A stretch of 23,692 nt of DNA. Source: Planoprotostelium fungivorum (lineage: Eukaryota > Evosea > Variosea > Cavosteliida > Cavosteliaceae). The notes under the pieces are model-generated. The model saw nothing but the letters and a program-made list of their open reading frames with translations. It was not told the DNA's origin and made no database searches. A program made the translations under genes and the position numbers. The stretch is from contig MDYQ01000273.1 of NCBI GenBank assembly GCA_003024175.1, positions 1 to 23,692 of the forward strand. The letters run 5' to 3'. Positions within the stretch are counted from its first letter, which is position 1. Each line of letters begins with the position of its first letter. Positions 8,423 to 18,384 of this stretch are shown in pieces.

Positions 8423-9837
8423 TTATTCAAAGAGTCGAGGTCTGTTGTGTATAGCGTATTGGATACGATTGATTCCATAGGGGAGGTAGTCGAAGGTCAA
8501 TTGGGATATATGAGCTTGGACGAGTGCCCAGATACCCCAGAAGAAGTGACAGACTAAAGACATTCTCTGCACCTGTTCACCGTTAACAACGAGGGTGATG
8601 GCTCCTCCTCACATCAGTGTACCACTTCTCCAACTCCGATTCAGATGGATCACCTGAGCAGTTGAGAATCGATCGTATCATGTGAAACTCACGTCCATCC
8701 AGTCTCTTGAGGTATGACTTGAAGAATTCATACTGTTTCTCCTTCGATGGGTACTGCTCGTAGACCAACTCGAATCCACACCATTCACAGAAGTGATTCG
8801 CAATGTCGAACGTGTTGTAGTTGTATGCACCGTATTCATAATCGATGAAATAGATGTTCTCTGAATTGATGAGAAGTGATTCACAGTTGAATGAGATCTC
8901 ACTGTCGATGGGGTTATACACCACATTTCCAGCCAGGAGATCGTTGTGACAGAATCCAACACGGAGATCATCCTTCTCCAGCCTGTCCTTGAAGAAATGG
9001 ATCTTCCATCGTCAGCAATTGTAAGATGTCATCTGATGATCTTCCGATCGATAGTTCGATGGATGGGACAAGATTTCCTCCTACCTCTTCCAAGATTCGC
9101 GCCTTGCTCAAATTCGCCTTCTTCATCTGCTCGTTCTTCTCTTGGGTGGAGTATTCATCAGGCACTGGGTACGATCAGCACAGGGACATGAGAGGTTAGT
9201 ACCTAGAGAGAGATACTTCAAGAGCTTGTCCCAGATGGTCGGCCTCTTGTCCCCTTCTATGCCCTTGGAAGAATGCCACTCAGCCATTCTCTCAGCGATC
9301 TCTTTGTTGTGTACTCCATTAGCTAGAGCTGTACCTGGTCACGAAGAGACTATGACTAACTCACAAGTTGCGTCCAGCGTTTCTCCCTCATAGTATCCAT
9401 AGACGAAGCCGTTGTTGAATACGGCATGGATGGGTGGTGCGAGTGATATCTTCCCCAGCTCAGTAATGCACTAGATGTTGTTAATTCAGACGTTAACAGT
9501 AGGACTCACCCGCAGCTCTTCATCTCGATCGATCAGAACCTCTGTATTGCTTCCATATACACGCACCAGAACATGGTGGTCTTTAAATCCCACTCGATAC
9601 ACTAGTCTGCTAAGCCGATATGACAGCAGATGAACTCACATCGGTTAGTGATTCCGCCAGCAAGTTCTCTAACATGAATGTCATCGTCAGCTATATCCTT
9701 CCATTCTTCCATAGCGAGCTTTGCTATGTTTCTGAACATGGTTTAGAAAATGAGGCGAAAGATCTCTGAAAGACTCACAATGCATCTCTCTCTGGATCTT
9801 TTGTAACATCGATTGTGAGCTTGAGTCTTCGGTTCAT
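8423..9837 (-). CDS. Ethanolamine/choline kinase
   Basis: Catalyses the first step of the Kennedy pathway, phosphorylating ethanolamine or choline with ATP in the cytosol. Eight exons, read leftward: 9837-9779, 9731-9640, 9601-9510, 9470-9365, 9334-9203, 9164-9085, 9002-8613 and 8572-8423 (TAA). All phases agree, giving 366 residues. N-lobe: LAGGITNRLYRVGF and VLVRVYGSNTE (nucleotide loop). C-lobe: the Brenner phosphotransferase motif FCHNDLLAGNVVYN with catalytic Asp208, the Mg-binding IDYEYGAYNYNTFDIANHF with Asp241, and the C-terminal LVCHFFWGIWALVQA helix followed by FDYLPYG. The last exon is easy to miss because a stop lies 9 codons into the final 40-nt intron. The acidic IDYEYGAYNYN motif is common to ethanolamine and choline kinases, so substrate preference is not decided; length and N-terminus favour the ethanolamine kinase type. 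It starts 92 bp from the divergent MORN gene. Confidence 0.93.
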
Positions 9838-9929
9838 CCTCTCGACCGACGCTTAAAATTGTTCGTTGTGGACAACGTGGTGTCAGCTGTCAAAAAGAGG
9901 AATTCCTAAATTATTTCGCTTAAATTAGC
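9838..9929. promoter_or_regulatory. Short bidirectional promoter region
   Basis: Only 92 bp separate the ATG of the leftward lipid-head-group kinase (9837) from the ATG of the rightward MORN gene (9930). Any core promoters must lie in it or overlap the first exons. It has an AT-rich centre (taaattatttcgcttaaatt). No canonical TATA box like the one at 20837 is seen. Confidence 0.5.
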
Positions 9930-11249
9930 ATGGTGAGACATGCGACCACGATGAGCTAACCAAAGGAGTATGCAGGCTCATCCAAATCGGGATTACGACA
10001 TGGACAGGGTGAATATGCCTACCCTGGTGGATTATACAGGTATGCGGGAGAGTGGCAGGAAGGGAAGAAGCACGGCCGAGGTATCTTCCAAATGAAGGAT
10101 GGTACCACGTATGAAGGTGCGTTGCAGGTATTAGTTATGCATCCTGATGAGCGAAGGGAACTTTGTTCAAGGAGAGATCGAAGGCTACGGAGTCAAAACT
10201 TGGCCAAGTGGGAAGAAGTACGAAGGAGAATTTCTCGGTGGAGAATTCCACGGTCGTGGTCTGTTGACCTATTCCAATTCTACTCAGATGTGTCAAGGGA
10301 CGTGGAGGAACAACAAGTTACACGGTGTGTTCGTGTCTAATGAGTAAGCAACCAACAACGGGTAGGCGACGGAAGACGGTTGTACTCGGATGGATCTGTG
10401 TACGAAGGGCAATTCAATGATCACAAACCCCATGGATTAGGTTCATTTGAATATTCCAACGGATCCAATTACACTGGCTCCTTCATAGACGGAAAAAGGC
10501 AAGGAAGAGGAAAGATGATAGAGAATGCCTCTTTGTGGATTTATGATGGATCTTGGTCGGAAGATCAACGACAAGGTCTTGGTAAATACGAAGAACAGAA
10601 TGGTATACATTACCAGGGTTCGTGGGTGGATGATCAGCCCTCAAGTGAGTACACTCGCGATCGGAGCTTCATTCAATCACGGTAGATAAAGCGTCCTCCA
10701 TATCGACCTCATCGACCTCTATGAGTTTAGAGCCCCAAGAGATGTTCCCAACAATCACAGTCGAACTCCATAACAGTCTATCTCAAATGGTGTCAGAGGA
10801 ATCCGGCCGCCGATTAGGAGTGTCGGTGACTCCCAGCATATCGCACATTGGATCTCGCAGCACTCGTATGAGTGCCAACCGAAAGACGAGAGAAAGAAGC
10901 CCCCTCCCTCAAAGCTCTTCAAAAATCTCCCATAGTGCTGTGGGACTACCGAACGAATGGACCGATGCCAGCGTCGTATTGCCATCACCACAAACGCTCT
11001 CAATGGAAGTTTCAGTCGATTGTGGTAGAGCACTCATCTTGGGACCTCCATGCAGGTGATTGTCTTCGTACGTCTGGTGTCAAAATGACTGGATCTAGAG
11101 CGCCTTCGGAAGAGGGGGAATACAGAATCTTTATATCCGACGAGAGCGATAGTCCCACGTTTCGGAAACTGCCTACCATCACGATCCCACTCCATATTAC
11201 GAGCAATAAGAGAGGTATCCACAGCAGAGGGCAGAACAGCGGGCCGTAA
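9930..11249 (+). CDS. MORN-repeat protein
   Basis: Six exons join in phase: 9930-9932 (ATG only), 9966-10116, 10157-10324, 10366-10644, 10686-11055 and 11099-11249 (TAA), giving 373 residues. Residues about 8-185 are seven to eight MORN repeats of about 23 residues (GLRHGQGEYAYPGG, YAGEWQEGKKHGRG, YEGEFLGGEFHGRG, YEGQFNDHKPHGLG, YTGSFIDGKRQGRG, YDGSWSEDQRQGLG). MORN repeats form extended beta meanders that bind membranes or partner proteins, often at the cell cortex, cytokinetic sites or flagellar structures. Residues about 190-373 are Ser/Thr-rich with little order and end in a basic patch. There is no kinase, SET or other catalytic domain, so it is a scaffold-type MORN protein of unknown partner. 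The 43-nt intron at 11056-11098 links two frames that each look open alone, so an annotation that stops at 11059 would lose the last 50 residues. Confidence 0.85.
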
Positions 11250-11417
11250 TGAAAAAGAGAATTGTAATCCGAGTCTCGTTGTAACAAACTCTTTCTTAGA
11301 ATCTTCCTTTTTTTGTGCGAAGACATCACATCACATCACCCGAAGTTGTCTATGCTCAAACATTGGCGTTATTGGAAGTGCTCCTAATCCAAAGAGCCTC
11401 ATATAATATCTTGCCAA
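11250..11417 (+). other. Short spacer upstream of FYR/SP-RING gene
   Basis: This is 168 bp between two rightward genes. It contains the MORN 3' UTR and the promoter and 5' UTR of the next gene, with a short repeat of acatcac (near 11325-11340). An in-frame stop precedes the chosen ATG at 11418. Confidence 0.5.
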
Positions 11418-14400
11418 ATGGTTGAGCAGGAATCACTGATCCTGAATATCTACGATAACTCCACCGATTTAAGACCACAAAATTCCATCGACGCACACAA
11501 TTCATGGAATCCCATGTCACGAATATTGAACAGCACAGAATTGACTGGGTAATTGAAATGATCGATCGATCTGATGATCTATTACGACTTACACAAATAC
11601 AGCTCCAATGGAACATCTTTGAAGAGACCCTACGATGGATCCACGATGACGAATAATGTAAATAGATTACCCAGCATTTCCACCGTAGCTTCTCCCCGGG
11701 CGAGCAGTGAAGGCATCCATTATCTTCCTCCAGGTAAAATGTTTGACTAAGTTATTTTCTGACACCAAGTTCAGAGAGTGACCAAGTAAAGAGGCAGAGG
11801 ATTGAGGCGCTGCAGATGAGCCAACATGCTGGGCCACCGAGTGGAGGTCACAATCACATGCAAGGAAGTGGAATGCTCACCCAACCCACTTCACCCAACG
11901 CAACGGTGATGAAATATCCTCTACGAATCAACAATAGTATGGTCTTGCATAGACCCGGTCAGATCATGTTCGCAGAGCCTGCATTCCACACGAGAAATGC
12001 ATTCTACCCCATCAACTACTGTCTTCTCAGACTATTCCAATGTGAGTCGACATCCACTGCGAAACTGAGGTGTCCAGCTCTGCAAGATCCCACACGTCAG
12101 GGATATTGGAGATGCGAAGTGTTGTACCATCCAGGCTGTCCCGTCTTTCGGATCACCGAGGACTCTGCACCGGCCAACTCCTTCTCATCCAGGGACATCG
12201 ACCAAGTGGTGGCCGATCTCAGACTCAGTGCGTCGAACGAATCTCCCTCCCTGACATCCATCAGCCTTCCAGAAGATCGGCTTGACCTTTCAGCCTCCAG
12301 GAGCTTGGAGTGGGTTGTACTTCTTTGGGCTGAGCAATCCTGTGGTCATCAGCATCTTGGAGACTCTACCTGGTGCCGATCGCTTTCCAGACTACAGCAG
12401 ATCAACGAGTGAGTGAATGGGAACTATACAACTGACCATCTCAGACGACAACATCTTGGCTTTACCACCTCCCCATCCCAGTCTATCCATCCCAGTCATA
12501 CCCAATCTACCCCTGCCATCAAATCCACAGAATGTGACCATGTCGAGCAATCAAGCCAATGTACAGAACATGCAGAACACACAGCAGAGGAAACCTCAAC
12601 AGAAGCAACCCACTCTCGTGACTTCACCGCAGCCGATGCCACCTCAGAGAAAGGGCAGACAACCTACGACACCAACGCAGCGCGCGAGTGTGGCCACAGT
12701 GAGCAATCCCATACCACCGGTGAGTCCATCCGCAAGCAGTCCGAATCAGTCGGGGACGCTGATGATACCGAAGCATGTGAGTGGATGGGATGAGAGAAAT
12801 GCTGATGAGTACAGATCAAAGAGCAGATCAAGATACACAGAGCAACCCCAGTGCTACCGAAGGACTACCCAGACCATATGATCTTTGTCGAGACGAAGAT
12901 CACTGATCGCATGTATCATGTCGCTGCTATCTATTCCCTCAAGGTACTTCAACTACATTCCTCTCTCATCATCTCTCCTATTCATCTCATCATCTCTCTT
13001 CTTCTCATCTCTCCTCTTCATTGATGTAAGTCTGATTGTTGGTAGGAATTATTAGCCTCTTCATTTCTGAACGACAATCCCCAAGTAGTTCAGAGGTTCT
13101 GGGAAGTACTGAAAAGGTGCTTCGTATTGTTGAGCATGGATGATGTAGCATTTCATCCAAAGAGAATCATGGACATGTTGGACACTGCCCTACGAAGGAT
13201 AGACGTGTGGTCCGAAACCCAGCTGGCCGAGATCAACAAACAGCGTCAGATCGCCAACTATGCGATCAACACTCGATCCCAAATGCAACGACAACAGACA
13301 CAGCCGATGCAGCAGCCACAACCAACACAGCAGCCACAGCCGATACAACAACCACAGCAGAACGGAAGGAGTCCAGCCATGGAGCCAACGCAGAGCAAAG
13401 GAAATGCAGGTGGAGCCATCGCATTGACCTCAGATGCCTTGTCCTTCTGTAAGAAGATGAAGGATGAATCGTCCATGGTGAGAGGAACGGAGGGACATCA
13501 ATGACACGATCAGAATGACTCCACTGTGGAGAGGATCACCCATCTAGTCCCTGATCAGCCCTTCCGTGGTCCCGAGAAGATCTTCTTCTTCGATTTAGAT
13601 GCAAAGTCCCTCGAGCACATTCAGATGGGTCACCTTCCCTCCTCTCCTTCTCCTGGGTATCTCTTTTCTCCCTCTTCATCTTCTCTCTTCCTACTCTTCA
13701 TCTTCTCTCTTCCTACTCTTCATCTCCTCTCTTCCTAATCGAGGACAGGGACAATGAACAGATCATGACAGTGTCATTGCAAATGTTCAATGCAAACAAC
13801 GTTCAATCCCACGGACAGAAACCTATTTATCTGATCAACGTCAATGGAATTGTCATCCCTCCCAAATACGTAAGGACTATGAGATGACCCTCCTGACCTG
13901 TGACAGCAATACAGAGAGGCTTACCACATCAACAAGTTCTGCAGGGTGGGGAGGAACTTTGTCAAGATCACGAATGCTCCACAGACGGTGAGAGGGGACG
14001 TCTGCTGTCACTGATGGACACAGACGGACCATCCAGTCTACATCATCTCTGTCATCTTGAGGCGCTACTTCCCCGTCAACCACCTCCTTCGCAGTGTCAT
14101 CAAGAGCCCCAAGCCCTCCACGACCTCCATCATCAATGCCAGTATGTATCTCCCTCGTACCTCTCTGACCTCTCCAGTCAAAGCCTCCTTCAACGTAGAC
14201 TCTGAGGTAGAGCAGATCTCTCTCCCTCTCTCTCTGCGATGCCCCATCACCCGAGATCGAATGATACTGGCAGGAAGGTCTACCCTCTGCAGGCACGTTC
14301 AGCCCTTCTGTCTGCTCTCCTTTCTGCGCTACTCTGTCAAGTGAGTCATCTCTGTGAACCATCCACTGAGTCGTTGGAGGATGCCGAGGAACAAATGGAT

Positions 14401-14727
14401 ATGTCCTGTTTGTCACACGGGGCTCCCGTTCAATACGCTGTACGTGGATGAATATGTACAAAATATACTCAATGGGTTGAAATCAAAGGGGAGAGAAGAG
14501 GTGGAGCAGGTCTCCGTAGATCGAGGTGAGAGGAAAGACTCTCTCTTCGACTGACGACAACAGAGGGTGTATGGGCCACACCGGAGAAGAAGACCGAAGA
14601 GGAGCGAGTGGTGGATCTCAGTATGTTTGGAGATGATATCGTGGATGTCATAGAGTCCACGTGGTTAGAGTACCAGCAGGACATTATGATCTCTGTCACA
14701 GAGGATCCCGTCCAGTCTCAACAATAA
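11418..14727 (+). CDS. FYR-domain + PINIT + SP-RING (PIAS/Siz-type) SUMO E3 ligase
   Basis: Fourteen exons: 11418-11548, 11603-11733, 11775-12227, 12265-12408, 12445-12776, 12815-12943, 13046-13477, 13514-13656, 13749-13869, 13907-13987, 14024-14141, 14178-14340, 14371-14525 and 14564-14727. Every junction keeps phase, giving 898 residues. Residues about 135-240 match FYRN (FHTRNAFYPINY, GYWRCEVLYHPGCPVFRI) and about 240-286 match FYRC (SGLYFFGLSNPVV...ETLPGADRFPDY), the F/Y-rich pair of chromatin proteins. A Pro/Gln-rich linker follows (about 290-400), then a helical segment and a second Gln-rich linker near 510-550. Residues about 585-738 resemble PINIT (YLINVNGIVIPPKY, REAYHINKFCRVGRNFVKI). 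The SP-RING follows: LRCPITRDRM, LCRHVQPFCLLSF, KWICPVC, with zinc ligands Cys776, His778, Cys804 and Cys807. The usual Cys after HxQ is Pro, with Cys two residues on. It is probably a nuclear SUMO ligase directed to chromatin. A tandem two-gene alternative is possible but no start/stop pair supports it. Confidence 0.85.
13657..13748 (+). repeat. 22-bp tandem repeat inside an intron of the SUMO ligase gene
   Basis: This 92-nt intron is more than twice the usual size because it contains three copies of a 22-bp pyrimidine unit (ctcttcatcttctctcttcc plus ta) at 13672-13737, the last with one change. The 102-nt intron at 12944-13045 has similar but irregular ctcatcatctctc repeats. The length excess in both introns is explained by repeat expansion. 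Confidence 0.85.
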
Positions 14728-14728
14728 A
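14723..14728 (+). terminator. AATAAA polyadenylation signal overlapping the stop codon
   Basis: The TAA stop of the SUMO ligase gene (14725-14727) lies inside an AATAAA hexamer. The next gene on the same strand starts at 14806, so the 3' UTR, the cleavage site and the next promoter must share 78 bp. Confidence 0.5.
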
Positions 14729-14805
14729 GCTCTGACGTCACTTTGCTTTGTTTCTTTGAAAAAGTTATATTTTAATTCAAAGAGCGAAACCACATCGAAA
14801 GCGAG

Positions 14806-16287
14806 ATGAGCGGATATCCGGTGAGTTGAACTAGAGAGGCAATTGACTCATCGATCACAGGGATACGGACAACCACAGGGTGACTCTTTTGATGATGTCT
14901 TCTCGTTTTTGATCGATATGCAGGATATGGCCAACCACCAGCAGGAGGATACAAAGGTGAGACAGATCATCCAGTCGCATATTCTATGAAGGAAAGAAGG
15001 GACTGTATGTGTGATGACGCCACATAGGGCCCGGAGCACCACCACCAGCAGGTGTGAATCCTTACGGAGGTGCGCCAGGAGGACAAGGTAATCCACCTCA
15101 ACAGGGACAATATGGTCAGCCTCAAGGTGATCTTCTACGCACAGACATCTGTGTTCGAGTATCTAACTCGATACCAAGGACAGTATGGTGGATCTCAAGG
15201 AGCACCTCAAGGACAAGGACAGTACGGTGGCCCACCAGGGTACGGACAAGGAGGCCCTCAGGGAGGTCAGTACGGCGCACCACAGGGAGGACCACAAGGA
15301 CAGTACGGCGGTCCTCAAGGTGCACCCCAGGGACAACATGGTGGACCACCAGGATATGGACAAGGAGCACCACAGGGAGGACCCCCAGGTCAGTACGGAG
15401 GACCACAGGGAGGACCCCCAGGTCAGTATGGAGGACCACAAGGAAGACCCCCAGGACAGTACGGAGGACCACAAGGAGGACCCCCAGGACAGTACGGAGG
15501 ACCACAAGGAGGACCACAGGGTGGACCACAGGGTGGACCTCCAGGACAGTACGGAGGACCACAAGGAGGCCAACCAGGAGGCGGACAGAGCAGTTACGGT
15601 AAACCGCAGGACCTAGGATGGGTGTGGCCCTATCTTGGTTGTTAGACTGACAATGAACAGGGAAGCCAATACTACAACCAGATCAATCAACAGCAGATGA
15701 ACAATCTCCAAGGCATGTTCCAGAATGCAGATAGAGATCGATCAGGAAAGATCTCTGTCATGGAACTTTCTCAAATGCCTCTCTTCAATCGAGCAATTGG
15801 TCTCCCAAATGCGAGGACCCTAATGAAGGTGTTTGACAAAGACAACAGTGGTCAGATTGGTGAGCCTTCATGACTACTCTCGCTGAATGGTTCACAGACT
15901 TCTTTGAATTTGCCACTCTCTATCAGTTTCTGACCAACATGATGAATGCATTCACCAGTGCCGATACGGATCGATCAGGAAGTTTGGATGCCAGGGAGAT
16001 CTGGTCCGCTGTCTCAGGGGCAGGCTTCAACGTGGGACTGCAGACCATACAGGAGATCTGTGCTGGCTTCAACATCAACGGCCCTCCTGGTGAGACTCTC
16101 TTCCTCTATTTTGCTAAACCCAACAGGAAGTGGCATTGGTGTCGACCAATTCATCTCCATCTGCGCTCGCTTGGCAGCGATCCGTTCTATCTTCGAGTGG
16201 AACGACCGTGCAAGGACGGGAAGGGTCACCTTCAACTATGAGCAGCTGGCTCAGATTATCTTCAACCAGACCAACACAAACAACTGA
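14806..16287 (+). CDS. Penta-EF-hand protein (peflin/ALG-2 type) with repetitive Gly-Gln-Pro head
   Basis: Eight exons: 14806-14820, 14861-14879, 14924-14956, 15028-15126, 15179-15621, 15661-15859, 15898-16089 and 16127-16287 (TGA), all in phase, giving 386 residues. Residues 1-200 are a low-complexity head of GQYGGPQGGPP-like repeats. Five EF-hands follow: EF1 DRDRSGKISVME (227-238), EF2 DKDNSGQIDFFE (262-273), EF3 DTDRSGSLDARE (292-303), a degenerate EF4 (NINGPPGSGIG) and EF5 (NDRARTGRVTFNYEQL), with the paired C-terminal helix used for dimerisation in the family. EF1-EF3 keep Asp at positions 1 and 3 and Glu at 12, so should bind calcium. Relatives are calcium-triggered adaptors in ER-Golgi transport and membrane repair. 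The head is about twice the length of human peflin's and has an X-type composition like annexin VII or synexin tails. Confidence 0.93.
15179..15597 (+). repeat. Coding minisatellite (Gly-Gln-Tyr-Pro-rich, 33-bp core unit)
   Basis: Exon 5 of the penta-EF-hand gene is largely a tandem array whose core unit is 33 bp (residues GGPPGQYGGPQ). Four near-identical successive copies lie at about 15374-15510, with shorter variants (GGPQ) after them. Codon choice within units is nearly the same, which indicates recent unit duplication rather than old convergence. The opposite strand and other frames are open by composition alone. Confidence 0.9.
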
Positions 16288-16530
16288 TAATACACCATCC
16301 CTCAACTGTGTTGCTCTTTCTCGTTCGCACCTTTCCGTAGTACATGACACAAATGACCATTGCGATACCCAGAAGAGACGTCTTCATCTCACTGTTTTCG
16401 CTACAGGAGGGTGACTGTCAGAGAGCTACCGCATACAATTCGAAGACACAATGATCGTACCATCTCGGCATCCTTATGTTTATCGAAACTTCTCTGGCAA
16501 CGAAGACTGGATTCGTCTCGTTCACTGCGT

Positions 16531-17313
16531 TTAAGCTCTGCGTCTGCCCTTGTTGCCAACAAAAGGCCTGGATTCGAATCAGCCATTGCGCCGTGATGAT
16601 GGAAGGGAATGAGAGAAGGAAAAAAACTCACTTGGCGTGATCTCCCTTGATACCGGGGGCACCAAAGTGCTTGTAGGCCTCTCTGGCGTTGACGTTACCA
16701 CGGACCAACAGAGTGTTGGATCCCTCGGGGGCACGGAGAGCCAATTGATCGAAGGTGATGACCTCTCCTCCGGCCTTGATGATTCTGGCTCTGACGGTCT
16801 CAGTGACGCGAAGAGCAGCTAAAGTGATCTTGGGGACCTCGAGGACACGAGCATCGTCAGTGACAGTTCCAACGACGACGGCGATTTTGTTCTCATGTCC
16901 CTTGGAGGCAGAGATCAGTCTCTTGAGAGAAACGGGTGGCTTGTTCTTTCTGCTCATGATGAGTCTCTTCAGGACAACGCGGTTGAAATCAGCCTCGGTT
17001 CTGCGAGACAGGAATCGGTAGAGCTTGACCAACAGTCTGAGGTAGACGTCGTTGCTCTTGACTTCCTTGCGTCCCTTGTATTTGCGGTGCTTGAAACGGA
17101 GATCGATGGCCTGTGAAGATCAGAGATGATGTAATAGACTCTCTCATTAACAATGGGTATTATTATTACAACACTTTCATAGATGGATGTTCTCACATCA
17201 CAACATCGATTACCAATCACGGTTTGATGATGATGAAGATTCTATATACACAAGGTGGATGGTCGATGGATGGACATAGATGTTCATAAGACGATGGTTT
17301 CTTCGCTCACCAT
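16531..17313 (-). CDS. RPL18: 60S ribosomal protein eL18
   Basis: A structural protein of the large ribosomal subunit. Three exons, read leftward: 17313-17311 (ATG only), 17110-16632 and 16567-16531 (TAA), giving 172 residues. Core motifs are intact: [75 protein letters not shown] and the tail [14 protein letters not shown]. The 200-nt intron after the ATG is the longest in the window, as is often seen in ribosomal protein genes. The last intron (64 nt) hides the final 12 residues: reading through it gives an early stop at 16628. The C-terminus is shorter than the common GRKFEKARGRRASRGYKN end of animal and fungal eL18. Confidence 0.95.
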
Positions 17314-18384
17314 GTTCGCTGCGAGGATGGAAAGGATGAAGCTCGATCACTCAACAACAGAGAGCAAAACCATTCTTCCGTCCCTCCCCCCCCCCCAAAA
17401 ATTTACCTCCCTCCCTTCTCAATCCGAGAAATCGCATGTGACACAATCAGAGAGCACAGACGATCAACAGACATACTTCCATAAAAGCTCTTTGCAGTCG
17501 TATCATAGTCATGCGAACACTATATTGACACGTTCAACACTTGTTTTGTCCTTTTGATATGGCTATTGATGGACATGAGCTCTACCTCGAAAGAGCACAG
17601 CTGGTGCGTCACCCCCGACAAAAGTAGATCTGATGTGTAGGGTATACATACATGCATCCTTACATCGACCGAGATCGACACAGCGCACATTTTATCTCTT
17701 GACTCAGAAGATGAGGATAATATGCAACATCAGATTTATTACAGACATTCTGCCCATTGACCTAGCATATGACTTAGTTGTATACTTCGAGGACAAAGGT
17801 TTTATGATGGTATGAGCTCAGAACTAGTGAATATATTGAATCATGTATTATCATACTGACGTGCAAATCTATGTTTAAACATCATCGGAGAAGATTTTGA
17901 AGATGTTGTGATTATTACCTGTAGATCGACACAGCCGTGGAGGGGAATGGGCTATATTATTTCAGTGGGGTACAGAAAACATCGAGTTATTCGATAGGTG
18001 TATCAGTGGGTTAAAGTATACTCATGGTGAATAGTTATAGCGTATATATTAAAACATCATGTAAGATCTGAGCGATTGAGTGCCTGTTCCTACCTGGAAG
18101 AAACTAAAACTGAATCAGATTCTGAAAACAGTGATCTAGCAGAGAACGATCCTTGCTTCAGTATAGCGACAGTTGCTTTATATGTATCACAGTATTCATT
18201 GAGAGCGCGTAGCGCAATCATCAGGAAGAAAAAGAAGAAAAAGAGAAGAAGTGGCTCTCACCAGTCCTGTCCGTGTTATTCTGCTCCTGTTCTTGGCTGG
18301 GATAATAAGACATCCTAATTGAGATATCGTACCATTTGAGCTCGTTTGGTAACTACAAACCACGACCGATCTGTCATCCAGACC
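17314..18384. other. Large intergenic region between divergent eL18 and tricarboxylate carrier genes
   Basis: About 1.07 kb with no supported gene. The left end is the eL18 promoter. It holds an 11-bp C homopolymer (about 17386-17396) next to an A run. The stretch 17600-18330 is AT-rich with several short open frames that have no coding character, including one with a Lys-rich run near 18225-18260. Nothing resembles a tRNA or snRNA. It could harbour a non-coding RNA or an old, unrecognisable insertion. Confidence 0.5.

Noticed and set aside
8336-8557. Rightward 73-codon open frame between SHMT and the lipid-head-group kinase
   Set aside because: The opposite strand encodes the last exon of the kinase (LVCHFFWGIWALVQA, FDYLPYG) in perfect phase, so this is its shadow.
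11028-11075. tRNA-like text (ggtagagcactc, as in a D arm)
   Set aside because: No T arm, anticodon stem or acceptor pairing follows, and it lies in MORN coding sequence.
10872-11249. Separate rightward gene overlapping the MORN gene 3' end
   Set aside because: Only its last 50 codons are used, joined to the MORN frame by a 43-nt GT-AG intron at 11056-11098 that closes phase exactly.
15122-15616. Several long open frames on both strands across the Gly/Gln/Pro repeat
   Set aside because: The 33-bp repeat unit contains no stops in several frames, so these are compositional shadows of the penta-EF-hand exon.
16562-16585. T-loop-like ggattcgaatc near the eL18 last intron
   Set aside because: No cloverleaf can be drawn around it on either strand; it is intron sequence.
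18076-18318. Rightward 80-codon open frame with a Lys-rich run
   Set aside because: Low complexity, no splice-linked partner, no motif and no promoter-like element; treated as chance in AT-rich DNA.
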